Source: Brevipalpus yothersi
Taxonomy: Eukaryota > Arthropoda > Arachnida > Trombidiformes > Tenuipalpidae
Direction of reading: 5' to 3'
Assembly (NCBI GenBank): GCA_003956705.1
Contig: QZCP01000829.1
Span: 1 to 64,000, forward strand
Length of the DNA: 64,000 bases
Part shown: piece after piece, positions 1-11,404 of the stretch
Numbering within the stretch: the stretch's first letter is position 1
How the letters are laid out: every line of letters starts with the position of its first letter
The notes under the pieces: generated by a model
What the model saw: only the letters and a program-made list of their open reading frames with translations
Told to the model about the DNA's origin: nothing
Database searches by the model: none
Made by a program: the position numbers and the translations under genes

Positions 1-1369
1 TTCACCAAAAAATTTGCTCGAGAGATATAAAATTTCAATCAAGAATGTACCGTTACATGATAGTCTGAAGTAGGGTTCATCTTTTCTTCATTTCATATCA
101 TTCTTTCGGTCTCTCTCTTTCTCCTCTTGATATTTGCTGTACCGTCTTTTTTCTATCAAATTAGAGCATAAATAATATAAAACCACCATCATAGAGGTTA
201 TGGGCTTTAGTTTGGATAGTTTGTATTCTACTTGAAGGTAAACTAGATCAGTTTGAGATGAAAATTTTCATGTTACTCTACTGGAATCGATTTTTGGAAT
301 TGATTTTGAGATGTTCCATAATTAATCGGCTTCTTCAAAATGTTTCCAGCTATTTTCTATCCTTTTTCCTTCGACTGCACTCATCTTCTATTGAAGATTG
401 TGTGATGGAAAAAATAGGGGTTTTGAAGGAGATCAAGAATTAAATTTGTCAAAAGAATCCAAAGAAATTGAATTTGAATGCAAGAATTTGACTTTTCATC
501 AAAAAATTAGATTTCCTATCTTCTTCTTCTGCTAAAGAAATCGAGTTTCATCGAGTGCAGAATCATAAGATGAAAAAAGTTCAGGGTACTTCAATTCATT
601 TCGATCAGGAGCAGTTTTTGATAGGAAACCAAGCTTTTTCATCGAAACTGATTTTTTATTCAGGTAGATTTCGATCAAGAATCAATCATTTACCAAATTT
701 AACTGATAATTCAACAATGATTTTAAAAATATCCAGGACAACCAGTTGAAACTTACAGTATTGTCACGTGAATTTGAGGGGTAATTCAAGATCATGATGG
801 TATCTGTGTTTTAGTTCATGTCATGCCTTTGTGGGATAGAAAAATGTCATGATAATTCATCTCCTAATAGTAGTATCACCGAGAAAGCTTTCTGTCTCTC
901 TGTCTCTTTCTCTTTTCCTGTCTCAGGAAACTGTTCATAGAATCATCCCTCTTCCTGAATTCTTTCGATATCAGCCAGATTCTTGCTTGAATAATGTGAA
1001 GCTTGTTGGGAATCTCAGGAATGTATCAGCATCCCGGAGCAAAACATGGTGAACAGATAAATCAATGAAACTACCATGATACTGAACAGAGAGGAGAGAA
1101 GAGAGAGTGTGTGTGTATACATGGATATGTGAAAGAGAAAAAAGTGGATAGAAAAATAGCTTTGAGTTATCAAAGTGTCGAAAAAGATGAAGCATGTGAG
1201 AAAAGAGACGAAAAAGGCGCGAAGAAAAATTTAACTTTTCTTCAAGCAATACACACATTGAAGTATTGATAGAGTAGAAAGAAACAGAGAGTAGCCTAGT
1301 GGAATTGATGAAATCTTCACATAATCGGAAGAGGATTATTCTGATTAGCGCCAATCAATCTGAGTGTAT

Positions 1370-1411
<42 letters not shown>

Positions 1412-1818
1412 CAGTTCACGCTCCAAACGGTCGATTAAGAATAGAAGAGGAAGAGAAAGAAGAAGATGATGATGTCCATCGAGATAAAGCTTTGCGAAAA
1501 GATCCTAGTATTCTCATTGAAAAGTGATTTTATCTGTTCGGCAAACATCTCGATTCCTTCTCATTGAATGGAACTTTTCTTTCTCTCTCTTTTCGTGATC
1601 GCCAATCTTTTGTGCAATCATACATATATACAGCTTCCGATTACTATCACTTGCATGCCATCACCTTATGGGCCGTCTTTTCACCCTTCAACTTTGACCT
1701 GATCACGTTACTAATACTCACTTTCACACACTGTATACTCACTGATACACTCAAAATTAATGTGTCTTCTCCATTTCACATGTATCAAATATGTGTATAT
1801 ATAAACACTTGTGTTCAG
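1..1818. other. Non-coding; probable intron of the couch potato/RBPMS gene
   Basis: No convincing coding exon is seen. The first half of the RNA-recognition motif, which must precede the exon at 1819, is not found here, so the stretch is probably intron with the 5' exons to the left of the window. It contains a (GA)n tract near 1373-1406. The short ORFs here show no splice support or recognisable motif. Confidence 0.5.
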
Positions 1819-3736
1819 TCTGGTGTACGATTTGATCCTGATTTGCCTCAAACTATTCGCCTCGAATTCGCACGAAGCAATACCAAAGTTAGTAAACCAA
1901 AGCAACAATCATCTCCACCAGCTCCGGTCACTCATCCGGCGCTTGCTGTTCATCCATTAACCGGAAGTAAGTAGGACACTCACATATACACACACATTTT
2001 TCCATTTCCTTGAAATATTGACACTATTACTGCTCTTTTTTTATCAAAAAAAGAAGTGAAATATTGGATTCTCATCTCTTTTTTTGCATCCCATATAAAT
2101 ATACTCGAAGAACTTTTGAAAATATTTTCCCTAAGCATTCCTCATCGTTCGTTTATATATATATATATATATATACTTTCACTCCTCATACTCGTGTTGA
2201 TCACAATTTCAGTTGCCCGGAATTCTTTTTGCCTGACATCCCTTGTGGACATTGTTACCTTTACCTTTATTCCATGGTCGAATGCCCCATATCTTGTTCT
2301 TCTTCTTTTTTCTTCCATTATAGTTACTCTCAATTACTAGCGAAAAAAAAATCCACGAGTAGGTGTCTGATAAAAGAATACGAACCAGAAAAAAAAGTGA
2401 AAAAAATTTTTATAGGATCGAGTTTGGACCACAGCAAAATATTGTATTTTTTTGAATCTTTCAACTACCCAAGCGATCGGTCCAAAAGTACATCGAAGTG
2501 ACTTAACTATATGTGTTCTAATAATTGTCCATCCCAAGATATCAATCAAGTGATCACCGTAAGCAGGTATTGTCAGAAATGAAAAAACAAATAATCAAAA
2601 ATGAATCATAATTCTTTACCGCTATAATCCTATTGTGCTCGAGCACTTTAGCACACATCGCACTCAAAACACATTAGAAAAAAAATAAAAACATATTACA
2701 TAATTTTTAAAGAGAAAATCAGTATAAAATATCTCACCAGCTTTGATCACTCTCTACTAAATTAACTATCGACATTATAGCTTCCGATTGTGATTTTATA
2801 CCCACATATTGACAGGAGAGAACACATTCAATCAATCAGTTTACTGAGTTCGTATTCGCTTTATCACCACCCACTTACCACATATACCAAAAATAGTAAT
2901 GATAAAATCAGTGTTATGCATTTTCCCGCTCTTATCTGAACACCTTTGCTTTGCTTTCCCCAGAACAAATCTCAGTATCATCCATTCCCCAGCATTTGAT
3001 CTTGATATTTTTTCATCCACTTCCGATAAACAATCTCTTCCTCTCCAATTTTTCTATACTTTCAATCCTTTCTCTATTTTTTCTCTCTGTCTCTCTATCA
3101 CTTATGATCATTCATCTTTCTTTTGCACGACAAAATCACATCATATTCTTATTTCTTTCAACTTTTTTTTTCTCTTTCTCTTTAACATTCATCGTCCGCA
3201 TCAAATGTTCACTCTCTTTCACACAAACACACACACAAACGCATTCCACCAATTGCACCTCACTTATTTGTCCATAAACACGCACAAATCGCATTCTATT
3301 CTTCTGATCAAATGAACATATTCTTTCACTTTCCATCCTCCTTCTGATTGCTTCCATCTTCTTATTATTGTGATAATTTTTCATCATCACTCACACAATT
3401 GGCATCTCACAAATCACCCACACATCACACATACACACTTTCATATTGTTCTGATTTCCTTGTGTTTTTTGTACACATGATCACAAAAAAAAATTTTTTC
3501 TTGGTTCCCATTGAATATGTATATATTTCCCATTGAACATTGGTTCATCTTTATGTCATGTTTTGCCAACATCATCCAATTAGTTGATCATATTGGTGCT
3601 GCTCTGTTATCAGGTGCCCACGAAAGTTGGCCCCATCATGCGTTACCCTATGGAGAAGTTCCCGTTACATCGGCTCTTCATTCTGCAACACTTGTTCATC
3701 CTGCACTTTTTTGCCAATATTTTGCTCGAAATTATT
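1819..3736 (+). CDS. cpo: Couch potato/RBPMS-family RNA-binding protein, last two coding exons (5' part outside)
   Basis: Model: exons 1819-1966 and 3614-3736, stop at 3734-3736. The first exon follows an acceptor CAG and encodes the end of the single RRM, GVRFDPDLPQTIRLEFARSN, then TKVSKP. This is close to fly couch potato and vertebrate RBPMS. A GTAAGT donor leaves one base, and the next exon restores the frame at 3614. That exon carries HSATLVHPAL, the C-terminal block I recall from couch potato. The family binds RNA as RRM homodimers and acts in neurons and diapause in insects. The RNP1 and RNP2 cores are missing from the window. The second exon ends FCQYFARNY, unlike the fly end, so alternative 3' exons are possible. 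An AATAAA lies just downstream near 3780. Confidence 0.85.
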
Positions 3737-6232
3737 GACTCGAAGGACACAAACATAAAATCAAATTCGTAAATCGGAACAATAAATGATAATTATAATT
3801 GCGTAATGTGAACAAGGAGAGGGTCGACAAGAGAAATACTTCGGGTTCTCGGTGTCTCTATTGTGGAACTTTTTTTGGTGTGTTTTGAAAGATTGTTCAA
3901 GTTGAAAGATTTTCATGTGTGATGAGAAAAGAATTTGCCGATTTTAAATGATGGAGCAAGGAATCAATCAAAGAAACAAGACCGAATATTGGAAAATATG
4001 AAAGTCATCTGATTGGGACAATACTGGAAATCAATTTACATCTTGGCATCTTTGGGAAATCCACACAAACTCACCTAGTTCATGTTGAAATTATAATATA
4101 GTAATAATGATAATAATAATAACAATTCTCATTTGGCCACTTACATATCTTCTCTCTCATCATCGTCATCATCATACCTTATTATGCCTGAGAATTTGAC
4201 TATGAAAATTAATAGATAAAAATACATTTTGGCTAATGGATATTTGGTGCTGAATGATTTTCTCAGTGATCAACCTTTATTGCTCTTTGAACTTAATTCA
4301 TTGCAGTCATCGATACCAATTTTCATCTTCATCTCATCTTCATTAACTCTGATCTTTGTCATTTGGACTTCTCAATTTCTACTACTACAACAACTACAAC
4401 TACTACTACTACTACTACTTCTGCTACTATCGATGAATAAATCTCGTCTCAGCAATCGCCTCAATCTTAATAGAGAGAGAGAAAAAGTAGAGAGTATAGA
4501 ACAGAAAAGAGCATGGATCAAAGGTTTAGCAAACTTTTCTGATTCCATCCTTATTAAAAAACAAGTGCTACATTCTTGCCGTTCTGATTTAATCTCTGGA
4601 ATTCGACTGGAACAAGACTGAGGAATGGTAATGTAAGAGTGGATTAGAAGTGAAGTACAAATGGAGAGAAAGAAAGAATATAAGAGGATGCAAGCAATTG
4701 ATCAAATACAAAAGACACAATCAGTGAGATGACGTCTTTAATCCATTCATCCAACAATAATCTGAAACCTTGGACCAATTCACCTGACAAACACATACCT
4801 TCAGAGAAAAAACAAAGCAAATTAAATGCACATCTTAAATTCAGTCCTAATTTGGATTCTTATTTCCATTGGCATACGCACACCAAGCATCTCGATATTG
4901 GAGGTGTATCTCTTCATTCCCATCATCATGGTCAAACATTTAATATCAAAAGGTCATCTTGGTTCCTTTTTATGTATAAATTTTTTTTCTTGTTCCAATA
5001 TGTTTCTCATGGCCCATATATTCCATGTCCTTTTTGAGATTGTTCTCTCTCAGTTATTTTCCACACTATTTGTTCACCCTGTATCTCTCTTTCTTTCCCT
5101 TTCTCAGGAGCTCATGCAAATCCATCATTATCGCCTTTATTTTGTCCATAATATTTTTTGAGTTAGAACACATGAAGGAAAGGCAAAAAGAAAAAAAAAG
5201 AAAAATATCTGTGGAAAAGAGAGGAAAAGCAAAGAAAAAACAACATTTCCTAACCTGTGTATATGAATGCATTTATTCATTGTTCATTACTTCATGAATA
5301 TGGACATTCATGAATATTTATCACCTTGGCTACCATTCCAGCCTTTCCTTATATATTGATCATCTTTTTCCTGGATTTCTTTTTCCAGCCTCTCTCTCTT
5401 TATTCTACTCTTTCCCTCAATTTTGATTCATATTAACCAATTTCATTCACAGTTCAATGAAATTGTGGAGAAAAGAAACAAGAATTCAACATATCAATGA
5501 ACAACATATTCAATCAATTTTTTCCTCTCTCTCTCTCATCCATCTATTTATCTATCTCTCACTTTTCTTCATCATATCTTTCCCATCCTGATGTCTTTCA
5601 TTTTCAATTTTTGATTTAATTATCATGATAAAAAAGGTTGAGAAAGACCGCTCATTTCTCTTTCTCTTTCTTTCAGCCGAGAGAATAATTTCCTCTCTCT
5701 CTCTCTTTCTCTTGATAACTTGCAAGAACTGCAATAAGGTGATCAGTTAGTCATCAATAAGTCAGTAATGAAGACGAAAAAGAGGGAGACAGAGAGAAGA
5801 ATCTTGAACATTTATATAAGAATATGGAATTAATTATTCAAATCCAATTTGAATAAGAATAAATGAGTGACAAGAGAGCTTCTTAGCAGAGAAACTTATT
5901 CAATAATCCGTATCATGATGGCAACATACCGCGTTATCATGTGATAGTCAGAACATGCATTCAATTTGAACATGTTTTTTTAGTCAAAAGCTTACATGAA
6001 TACTTCGATAAAGCTCATGCCTTTTTCGATAGGGGCATGTTCACACACAGATAGTAAAGAGAAATCGAAAGCTACTAAACATTGGTATAGATGGAACAAA
6101 TAATTCAGGATTCAAACATCAAACAAACAATAGTAATGATAATTTATTTCTGATAGATTCTTGCGTTTTCACATGGAAGCGAAAAAATCATATCTCATTT
6201 CATCTTCATGCAAAAATATTCATCCTTATTAG

Positions 6233-6234
<2 letters not shown>

Positions 6235-6293
<59 letters not shown>
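6235..6293. repeat. (TC)n microsatellite
   Basis: About 29 perfect TC dinucleotides. Similar blocks recur across the window, in both orientations. Confidence 0.95.
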
Positions 6294-6296
<3 letters not shown>

Positions 6297-6755
6297 AATA
6301 ATGCGTAAGTGTTTTTATTATACAGGTTTTGCTCAGCCTTGCGAACAATCATATCATATATCCTTTCCAACTTTTCATCTTTCTTGAGACTTGTATTTGG
6401 AAAAAATTTTTCTTCAATTGATTTTGACATCATTCCTCGAAATCGAACCCTTCTGATATTCCCTGTGTTCTAGCCAAACATCGCTTTTTTTGAAACATTG
6501 TTGCTTTTATGGAAGGAAAAGAAACCTCTCCATCTCTCACTCTTTATCCTAAGCTCCTTCCAAATGCTCTTGAATCTTACTTTGGATTCCTTTTGATCTT
6601 TTATTCTTTTTCCACCTCTTTTTTGGATTCCTTTTTTAGCCATTCATCTCTTAAATTTTATCCCTCTATCTCTTTACATCTCTCTTGTGAGAAAAGAGAC
6701 ATAACATACCTCATCCATCTATCCTCTTGGCTCATATCACCATGTTTCATCTTTT

Positions 6756-6761
<6 letters not shown>

Positions 6762-6828
<67 letters not shown>
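6762..6828. repeat. (CT)n microsatellite
   Basis: About 33 near-perfect CT units, followed by a degraded pyrimidine tail to about 6845. Confidence 0.95.
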
Positions 6829-6833
<5 letters not shown>

Positions 6834-7254
6834 CTCTCTCTCCTTCTCACTATCGAAAATGAGGATGAATTAAAAAGACATGTACCATCATGTTAATACC
6901 TGGAACTTGAAGCTGTTTTAGGGACCATTTATGATTCATGTCGAGTCAACATAACAGTCGCCGACAGAATAGAACCATACATGCATCATTGCAACCATCA
7001 TTATCATCATAATTTCATCTCAATACCTCACTTCTCTCTATTTCATCCTCTGTATCTTTTCTTCATACTTCTTCTCTCCTCATTTCTCTCTACCATATTC
7101 ATCATCTAATTTTCTTACATCACTGTATTCATCAATGAGCTCCTCTATTCTCCATGTTCTCTTACGAAGCGTTAAGAACTCGAATGAAGAATAATCGGAA
7201 CATTTCTTGCATATCAGTTTGAAGGAAAAAGATGATCAAAGGGATTGCTGAAAA

Positions 7255-7257
<3 letters not shown>

Positions 7258-7318
<61 letters not shown>
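7258..7318. repeat. (CT)n microsatellite
   Basis: About 30 perfect CT units in otherwise unique AT-rich sequence. Confidence 0.95.
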
Positions 7319-7321
<3 letters not shown>

Positions 7322-7854
7322 GTCAAAATTTATTCATTTCTCAGTTTTCCTTCAAAAATTGGTCTCACTATAAGACAAGACCATTTTTCTCTGTGTTTTT
7401 TTAAAATGGGATAACAAATTGGAAGTCCGTCCGATGTAAAAATAAACTTATAACAACCAATCAAAATTTTGTCTCTTTTTATTGAAAATTTTATTGGAAT
7501 TAAAAATTCGCTAACCCAGCAACAATGTTCAAATTTGATCTCATAGGGATGATCTTTTCACCCTTCTGGAAATTCTAAGGTGAGTATACAATTTGGGTAC
7601 TTTTCAAAATAGAATATTAGGTGTTTTCTAAATCTTTTACGGCCTTGAATCAATCTTCAAACCTCTCAAAACTCAATATGAACGACTCACGTCAAAGTCA
7701 TGATTAGGATATACATGTAAGAATACACAAAGAACTTCAACTGAGGCTCTGACAGCCTGACACGTCCATAATCTGGACATCATCGAAACACCATGAGAAT
7801 ATGAAAGAGGATAAATTCAGAAATCTCTTCCAACAAGATCAATGAAGGTAATTG

Positions 7855-8454
7855 ATGCAATCAGTGCAAATATCAGAAGTTTTCAAGAAAATTGAGGAGT
7901 ACATCAGAACACAGCCCAGAAAGTCGATGAAACTAAAATTCTATCAAAGGCTTTTCGCCAAAAAAACGTGAAAAGATAAATTTTTAGGGCACTGTTGCAC
8001 ATGATTCGATCTATAAACATGTATAAATCAACACCAATGGAATCAAAGGTATTGAATTAGAAATTCTCACGGTGAAGGCTCTGAGTTACATGTATTCCCT
8101 GTTTGTAAAACCTTTACCACTGTCTGGTTTCTCTGAAATCTTGACGATAGAATAAGAACATATGCACCTTTGCTTTCAAATGGGTCATCAGGAGCTACCA
8201 TGATTGAAATTCTTTGCTCAGAAGATTTTGAATTATATGTAATTTATAGCGATTCATAGCTCCTCAATGAGTTTTACTTCTCAATAGAGCTAGGAATACC
8301 ATCTGGAGGAAGTGGAAACAATTTCATCTATAAGGTATGTACAGGTTAATTTTTATGCCAAGCCATTTTGAGTGGAATCAGGCAGAAAAAATTTTTTCAG
8401 AAAGTGGAGATAAAATATATCAATCTGAATGATTGTCAAATTTTCATCTCTTAG
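7855..8454 (+). CDS. Tentative four-exon gene, unrecognised product (or its decayed remains)
   Basis: I do not recognise this protein. Model: 7855-7967, 8151-8238, 8290-8334 and 8401-8454; 300 nt, 99 residues, stop TAG. Splice phases agree at all three junctions. The last two introns (51 and 66 nt) have GTAATT...AG and GTATGT...TTTTTTCAG ends. The last two exons look most real (LGIPSGGSGNNFIYK, then KVEIKYINLNDC). The start is weak: ATG 7855 has no signal peptide, and coding-like pieces near 7988-8140 lie in other frames, so the 5' half may be mis-modelled or the whole may be a frame-broken pseudogene. It converges on the minus-strand gene ending at 8508, only 53 bp away. Confidence 0.3.
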
Positions 8455-8507
8455 CATCGCCTCATCTGCAATTGAGAGCATCCTTGTCCATGTCCAAGTA
8501 ACTCTTC

Positions 8508-9249
8508 CTAGTTGGCTTGAACAAGTCGACTGGGATCATCTTGATTTTTTTCACATTCCTTGCAATTGTACTTAGAGATTATTCATGCTCGTAAAATTTT
8601 AAATTTGCGATTTTCTTACCAAAAAATTACCCATTTTTGCATCTCCTTGCTCAATAGAACTTTCTAGAACTTCTTTCTCTACACAAATCATCTGTAAGAA
8701 GTTTCAAGAATTCAAAAAATAAAATACTTCATCCCTAGTGTAGAATAAAAAAATAACCTTATTCTTTTCTTTCTCCTCGTTTTTTTGACAGTACTCAGGT
8801 CCTCTATTGATAAAAGTTTCGATTATGACAATTAACAAGATGTTTCATTAATTTTTCATCAATTAAATTCCCATTTTACCATGAGTCACAGCTGTACTCA
8901 CGTTTCTTCTCCTATGGGACCTTCCCATTTGAAGAGAATGCATTTTTCGATTATCTCTCTTAGTCGAGCATCGGCAACTGACTTGATTACATAGTGAGAT
9001 CAATTTTGTTTAATAAGTAAAATAGGAAAAATAGGAGTTGAGCTCCATTATTGAAGATTTTTTTTTCGATCGTCTTACAGTTAAACACAGTTGAACCATC
9101 ACTCGAAATGCTTCGATTTCATTTAGTTTGTTTCGACCCTCAGGGCCACAAAAACTAGAGTTAAATGAGAAATGAGGCAATGAAAGAGTTGTGAATGTGT
9201 CAGGCATTAGAAAAAGTAGGTAAAAGATTGAGAGAAGACGAGCTTTCAT
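8508..9249 (-). CDS. Small secreted Cys-containing protein, five exons, unrecognised
   Basis: Model on the minus strand: 9249-9079, 8981-8902, 8803-8758, 8691-8620 and 8570-8508; 432 nt, 143 residues, stop TAG. It starts with a clear signal peptide (MKARLLSIFYLLFLM). All four junctions keep frame (phases 0, 2, 0, 0). Donors are GTAAGA, GTGAGT, GTTATT (weak) and GTAAGA; introns are 97, 98, 66 and 49 nt. The mature part is charged and helical-looking, with seven Cys spread over it, including YNCKECEKNQ near the C-terminus. No family recognised; salivary, venom-like or carrier roles are possible but unsupported. Because exons 2-5 are tiny, single-ORF scans miss the gene. Confidence 0.55.
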
Positions 9250-10308
9250 GGTATATACTCATGAAAATAAGTTATAAGTTATAAGTAAACCAATCTACAT
9301 TGTAGATTTTTGTTATGAAAGCTACCGAAACATGAGATTCCAAGAGTGGTGTAGTCTTTAAATTTCAGATGCCTCTGTTTTAGAAGTTATGAGTTGTTGC
9401 ATGATCGAAAGCATCAAATTCCTTATTCACTCAATAGAGATCGATAATTCTGATCTGAAATTTCTGTAACACTTTGTCTCTACTCTGATAAACCTAATGT
9501 GTCCGTTTCTAGCTTGAACACCATCAGGTATACGAACTACCTAGCAAACATAAATTCAAAGAACATTTACAGGTATAAAAATTATATTAGTCCTCAGGAA
9601 GCATCTCAATTACTATCTAGAGAGATCAGATCGATTGAAGATTGTATGTAATGAAATTAGAACTCCTCCATGAACTGTTGCCCATAGCCTCTATTTCTAA
9701 AACACGAATGAGAAGCTCTGAGAATTGGCATCTAGTAGACTGGTATATTGATGCATTGGAACCTACTCGATTGATTTCAAAAATTGCAGTCATGCTCAAA
9801 AAATCATGTCATTACAGTTTTCTTTCTCTCAGATATATTGTAAAATTTTTGGTCAAAATCCAACAATGTTTACATGTTATCTAAAACTCTCAAATCGTGA
9901 TGGACCTTTTGAGTGAAAAATGGAGATCCAAGATGTGTTGCAAGTTCGAACTTATTTTACAAGAAACACATCATGAGGCTGATGAGACTGAAAGCAATTA
10001 CAGTCAAACCAAAATGAAACCAACGGTTGAGGTCAAAAAATTGTCCTCGGTACCGTGAATCAAAATGAAGACAACATGAATCAATATCAATTAAACATCG
10101 ATCAAAATGAGAAAAACACTGGGTCTCAATCATAGCCTTCTGAGGGGATCGAGATACTTTTTCGTCATGTATACATGAACCCGAATTTCTCGAAAAATTC
10201 TCTCTTTTTCGTTGGATTGTATATTTCGACAATAACTTAAGCAGAACTTTTGTATTTCTGTAGCTTTCTATTAACCAAACAAAACAGAACATATGAAATA
10301 TAGCAATA
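9250..10308. other. Intergenic, with coding-like but frame-broken segments
   Basis: No complete gene can be modelled. On the plus strand several neighbouring open pieces look protein-like but do not join with normal introns: one at about 9515-9574, one at 9597-9642, one from ATG 9654 to 9884, and ATG 9903 onward. They could be exons of an unrecognised gene or a decayed copy. Confidence 0.3.
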
Positions 10309-11039
10309 TCAGAAAATGTAACATCATCGCCTTCATTTCATCGTACTGTTGACGGACGAAAGTTATTGAATTCTTGTAAAAATCTTTCAAGGTTGTGCTT
10401 GGCTTGACAAAGAATATTACATCAACAACGATCTTTGTTTTCAGCTCAACTTTCTTCTCAAAATTCAAAACCAATTCTCGTTCTTGCGTTATCTCAGGAT
10501 CTTCTAAATCGGAATACTGGAAGCTGATCATCAATCTCTTGGGTTGCTTCATCCTCAAAGTAACTATACAAACTTGAACACTCTGCATCTTTAGGCGAAG
10601 AGGCTTCAATTGAAAAATTGGAATTCTTAAGAGTAAATTTCAATTTCTTGGTCGAATCTTGCTTCATAGTAAACGCGGCATTAATGGCTTTACGAAGTTG
10701 AGCGATAGTTGAAACTAGAGGAATGATTAAAGCAACGTCCCCTTTAACTAGAACGATTATTTCGTCTGGATCCACATCTCCATCACCACCTGATTTACTG
10801 CTCACAACCCTCATTTTGATGTATTCGTTTGATGAAAATGATCACACAATCTCTACTTGACAACTTGACTACTCAACTAAGTGAATATCGATTCTTTTCT
10901 TACTAGTAGGGCTATTTCATGAGGCTACAAACAAAACAGTTTGTCTTACTTAATCAAAATTTTATGATCGATAGCAATGCTTTAAATACATGGTATTTTC
11001 AATGTGTGCTTAGACACACACCGAAAATGATCAATTGTC
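10309..11039 (-). pseudogene. Inverted partial copy of UFSP2 (promoter plus N-terminal part), frameshifted
   Basis: On the minus strand this matches the intact UFSP2 locus from about 14754 (upstream region) through codon 194 (15625). The copied start codon is at 10814. The reading frame breaks at about 10527, where 77 bp of the intact gene are missing. The missing segment is bounded in the intact gene by two GATGAT copies, and one copy remains here. Similarity stops after the sequence matching 15625, so the whole catalytic domain is absent. The copied upstream region shows blocks of similarity with indels, so the copy includes promoter DNA and is not a cDNA insertion. A 106-codon ORF begins at the old start but runs out of frame after the deletion. 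Confidence 0.9.
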
Positions 11040-11404
11040 TGGGTTAGAAATTAACTTGATCTGTATCAATCAAAAGCACCCCGTGTTCAGATATATACTT
11101 CAAATTTTATTTTCAAAATCCAACATATTCCAACTAGTCAAACATTTTCAGAATTCTTCCGAAACACTTTACTTTCCCTTTTATGTTCCCCTTTTCTTCA
11201 TCAAGCTCCTCCCTTTAAGCCATGCTGTTTTCGGTGTTTGTGTTTTGTGTGTTTCGAGGAACAGTAAATGCACCCACACCGAGTGCATGTGGTTAATTAT
11301 GATTGTATTTTGGGTGGATTAATTGTCATTTAGACACTAAATTTGTAGATACGTTTCAATTGGATCATTGTTTCCATGGTTAACATTGATTGAATGGTGT
11401 GGAA

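Larger units (their letters stand above)
3739..7854. other. Non-coding stretch with (CT)n blocks
   Basis: The first part is probably the 3' UTR of the couch potato-like gene (AATAAA near 3780). The rest is pyrimidine-rich intergenic sequence. ORFs at 4229-4621 and 4729-5037 are low-complexity, without family motifs or splice context. Three long (CT)n arrays lie at about 6235-6293, 6762-6828 and 7258-7318, and the longest ORFs there are just Ser-Leu repeats read through them. Confidence 0.6.

Noticed and set aside
4229..5297. Several overlapping ORFs downstream of the couch potato-like gene
   Set aside because: Low complexity, no ATG context or splice support; more likely 3' UTR or intergenic.
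6509..7414. Long ORFs made of Ser-Leu or Arg-Glu repeats (also near 36000, 38200, 39600, 44700)
   Set aside because: They are translations of (CT)n/(GA)n microsatellites, open in every frame by composition, not genes.
9957..10292. Minus-strand 111-codon ORF next to the inverted UFSP2 copy
   Set aside because: No recognisable motif; the opposite strand looks equally coding-like, so no strand can be chosen.
10309..11039. Inverted UFSP2 copy as a processed pseudogene
   Set aside because: Similarity extends about 225 bp upstream of the ATG, well beyond a likely leader, and there is no poly(A) end. The parent is intronless, so introns cannot be used as evidence.
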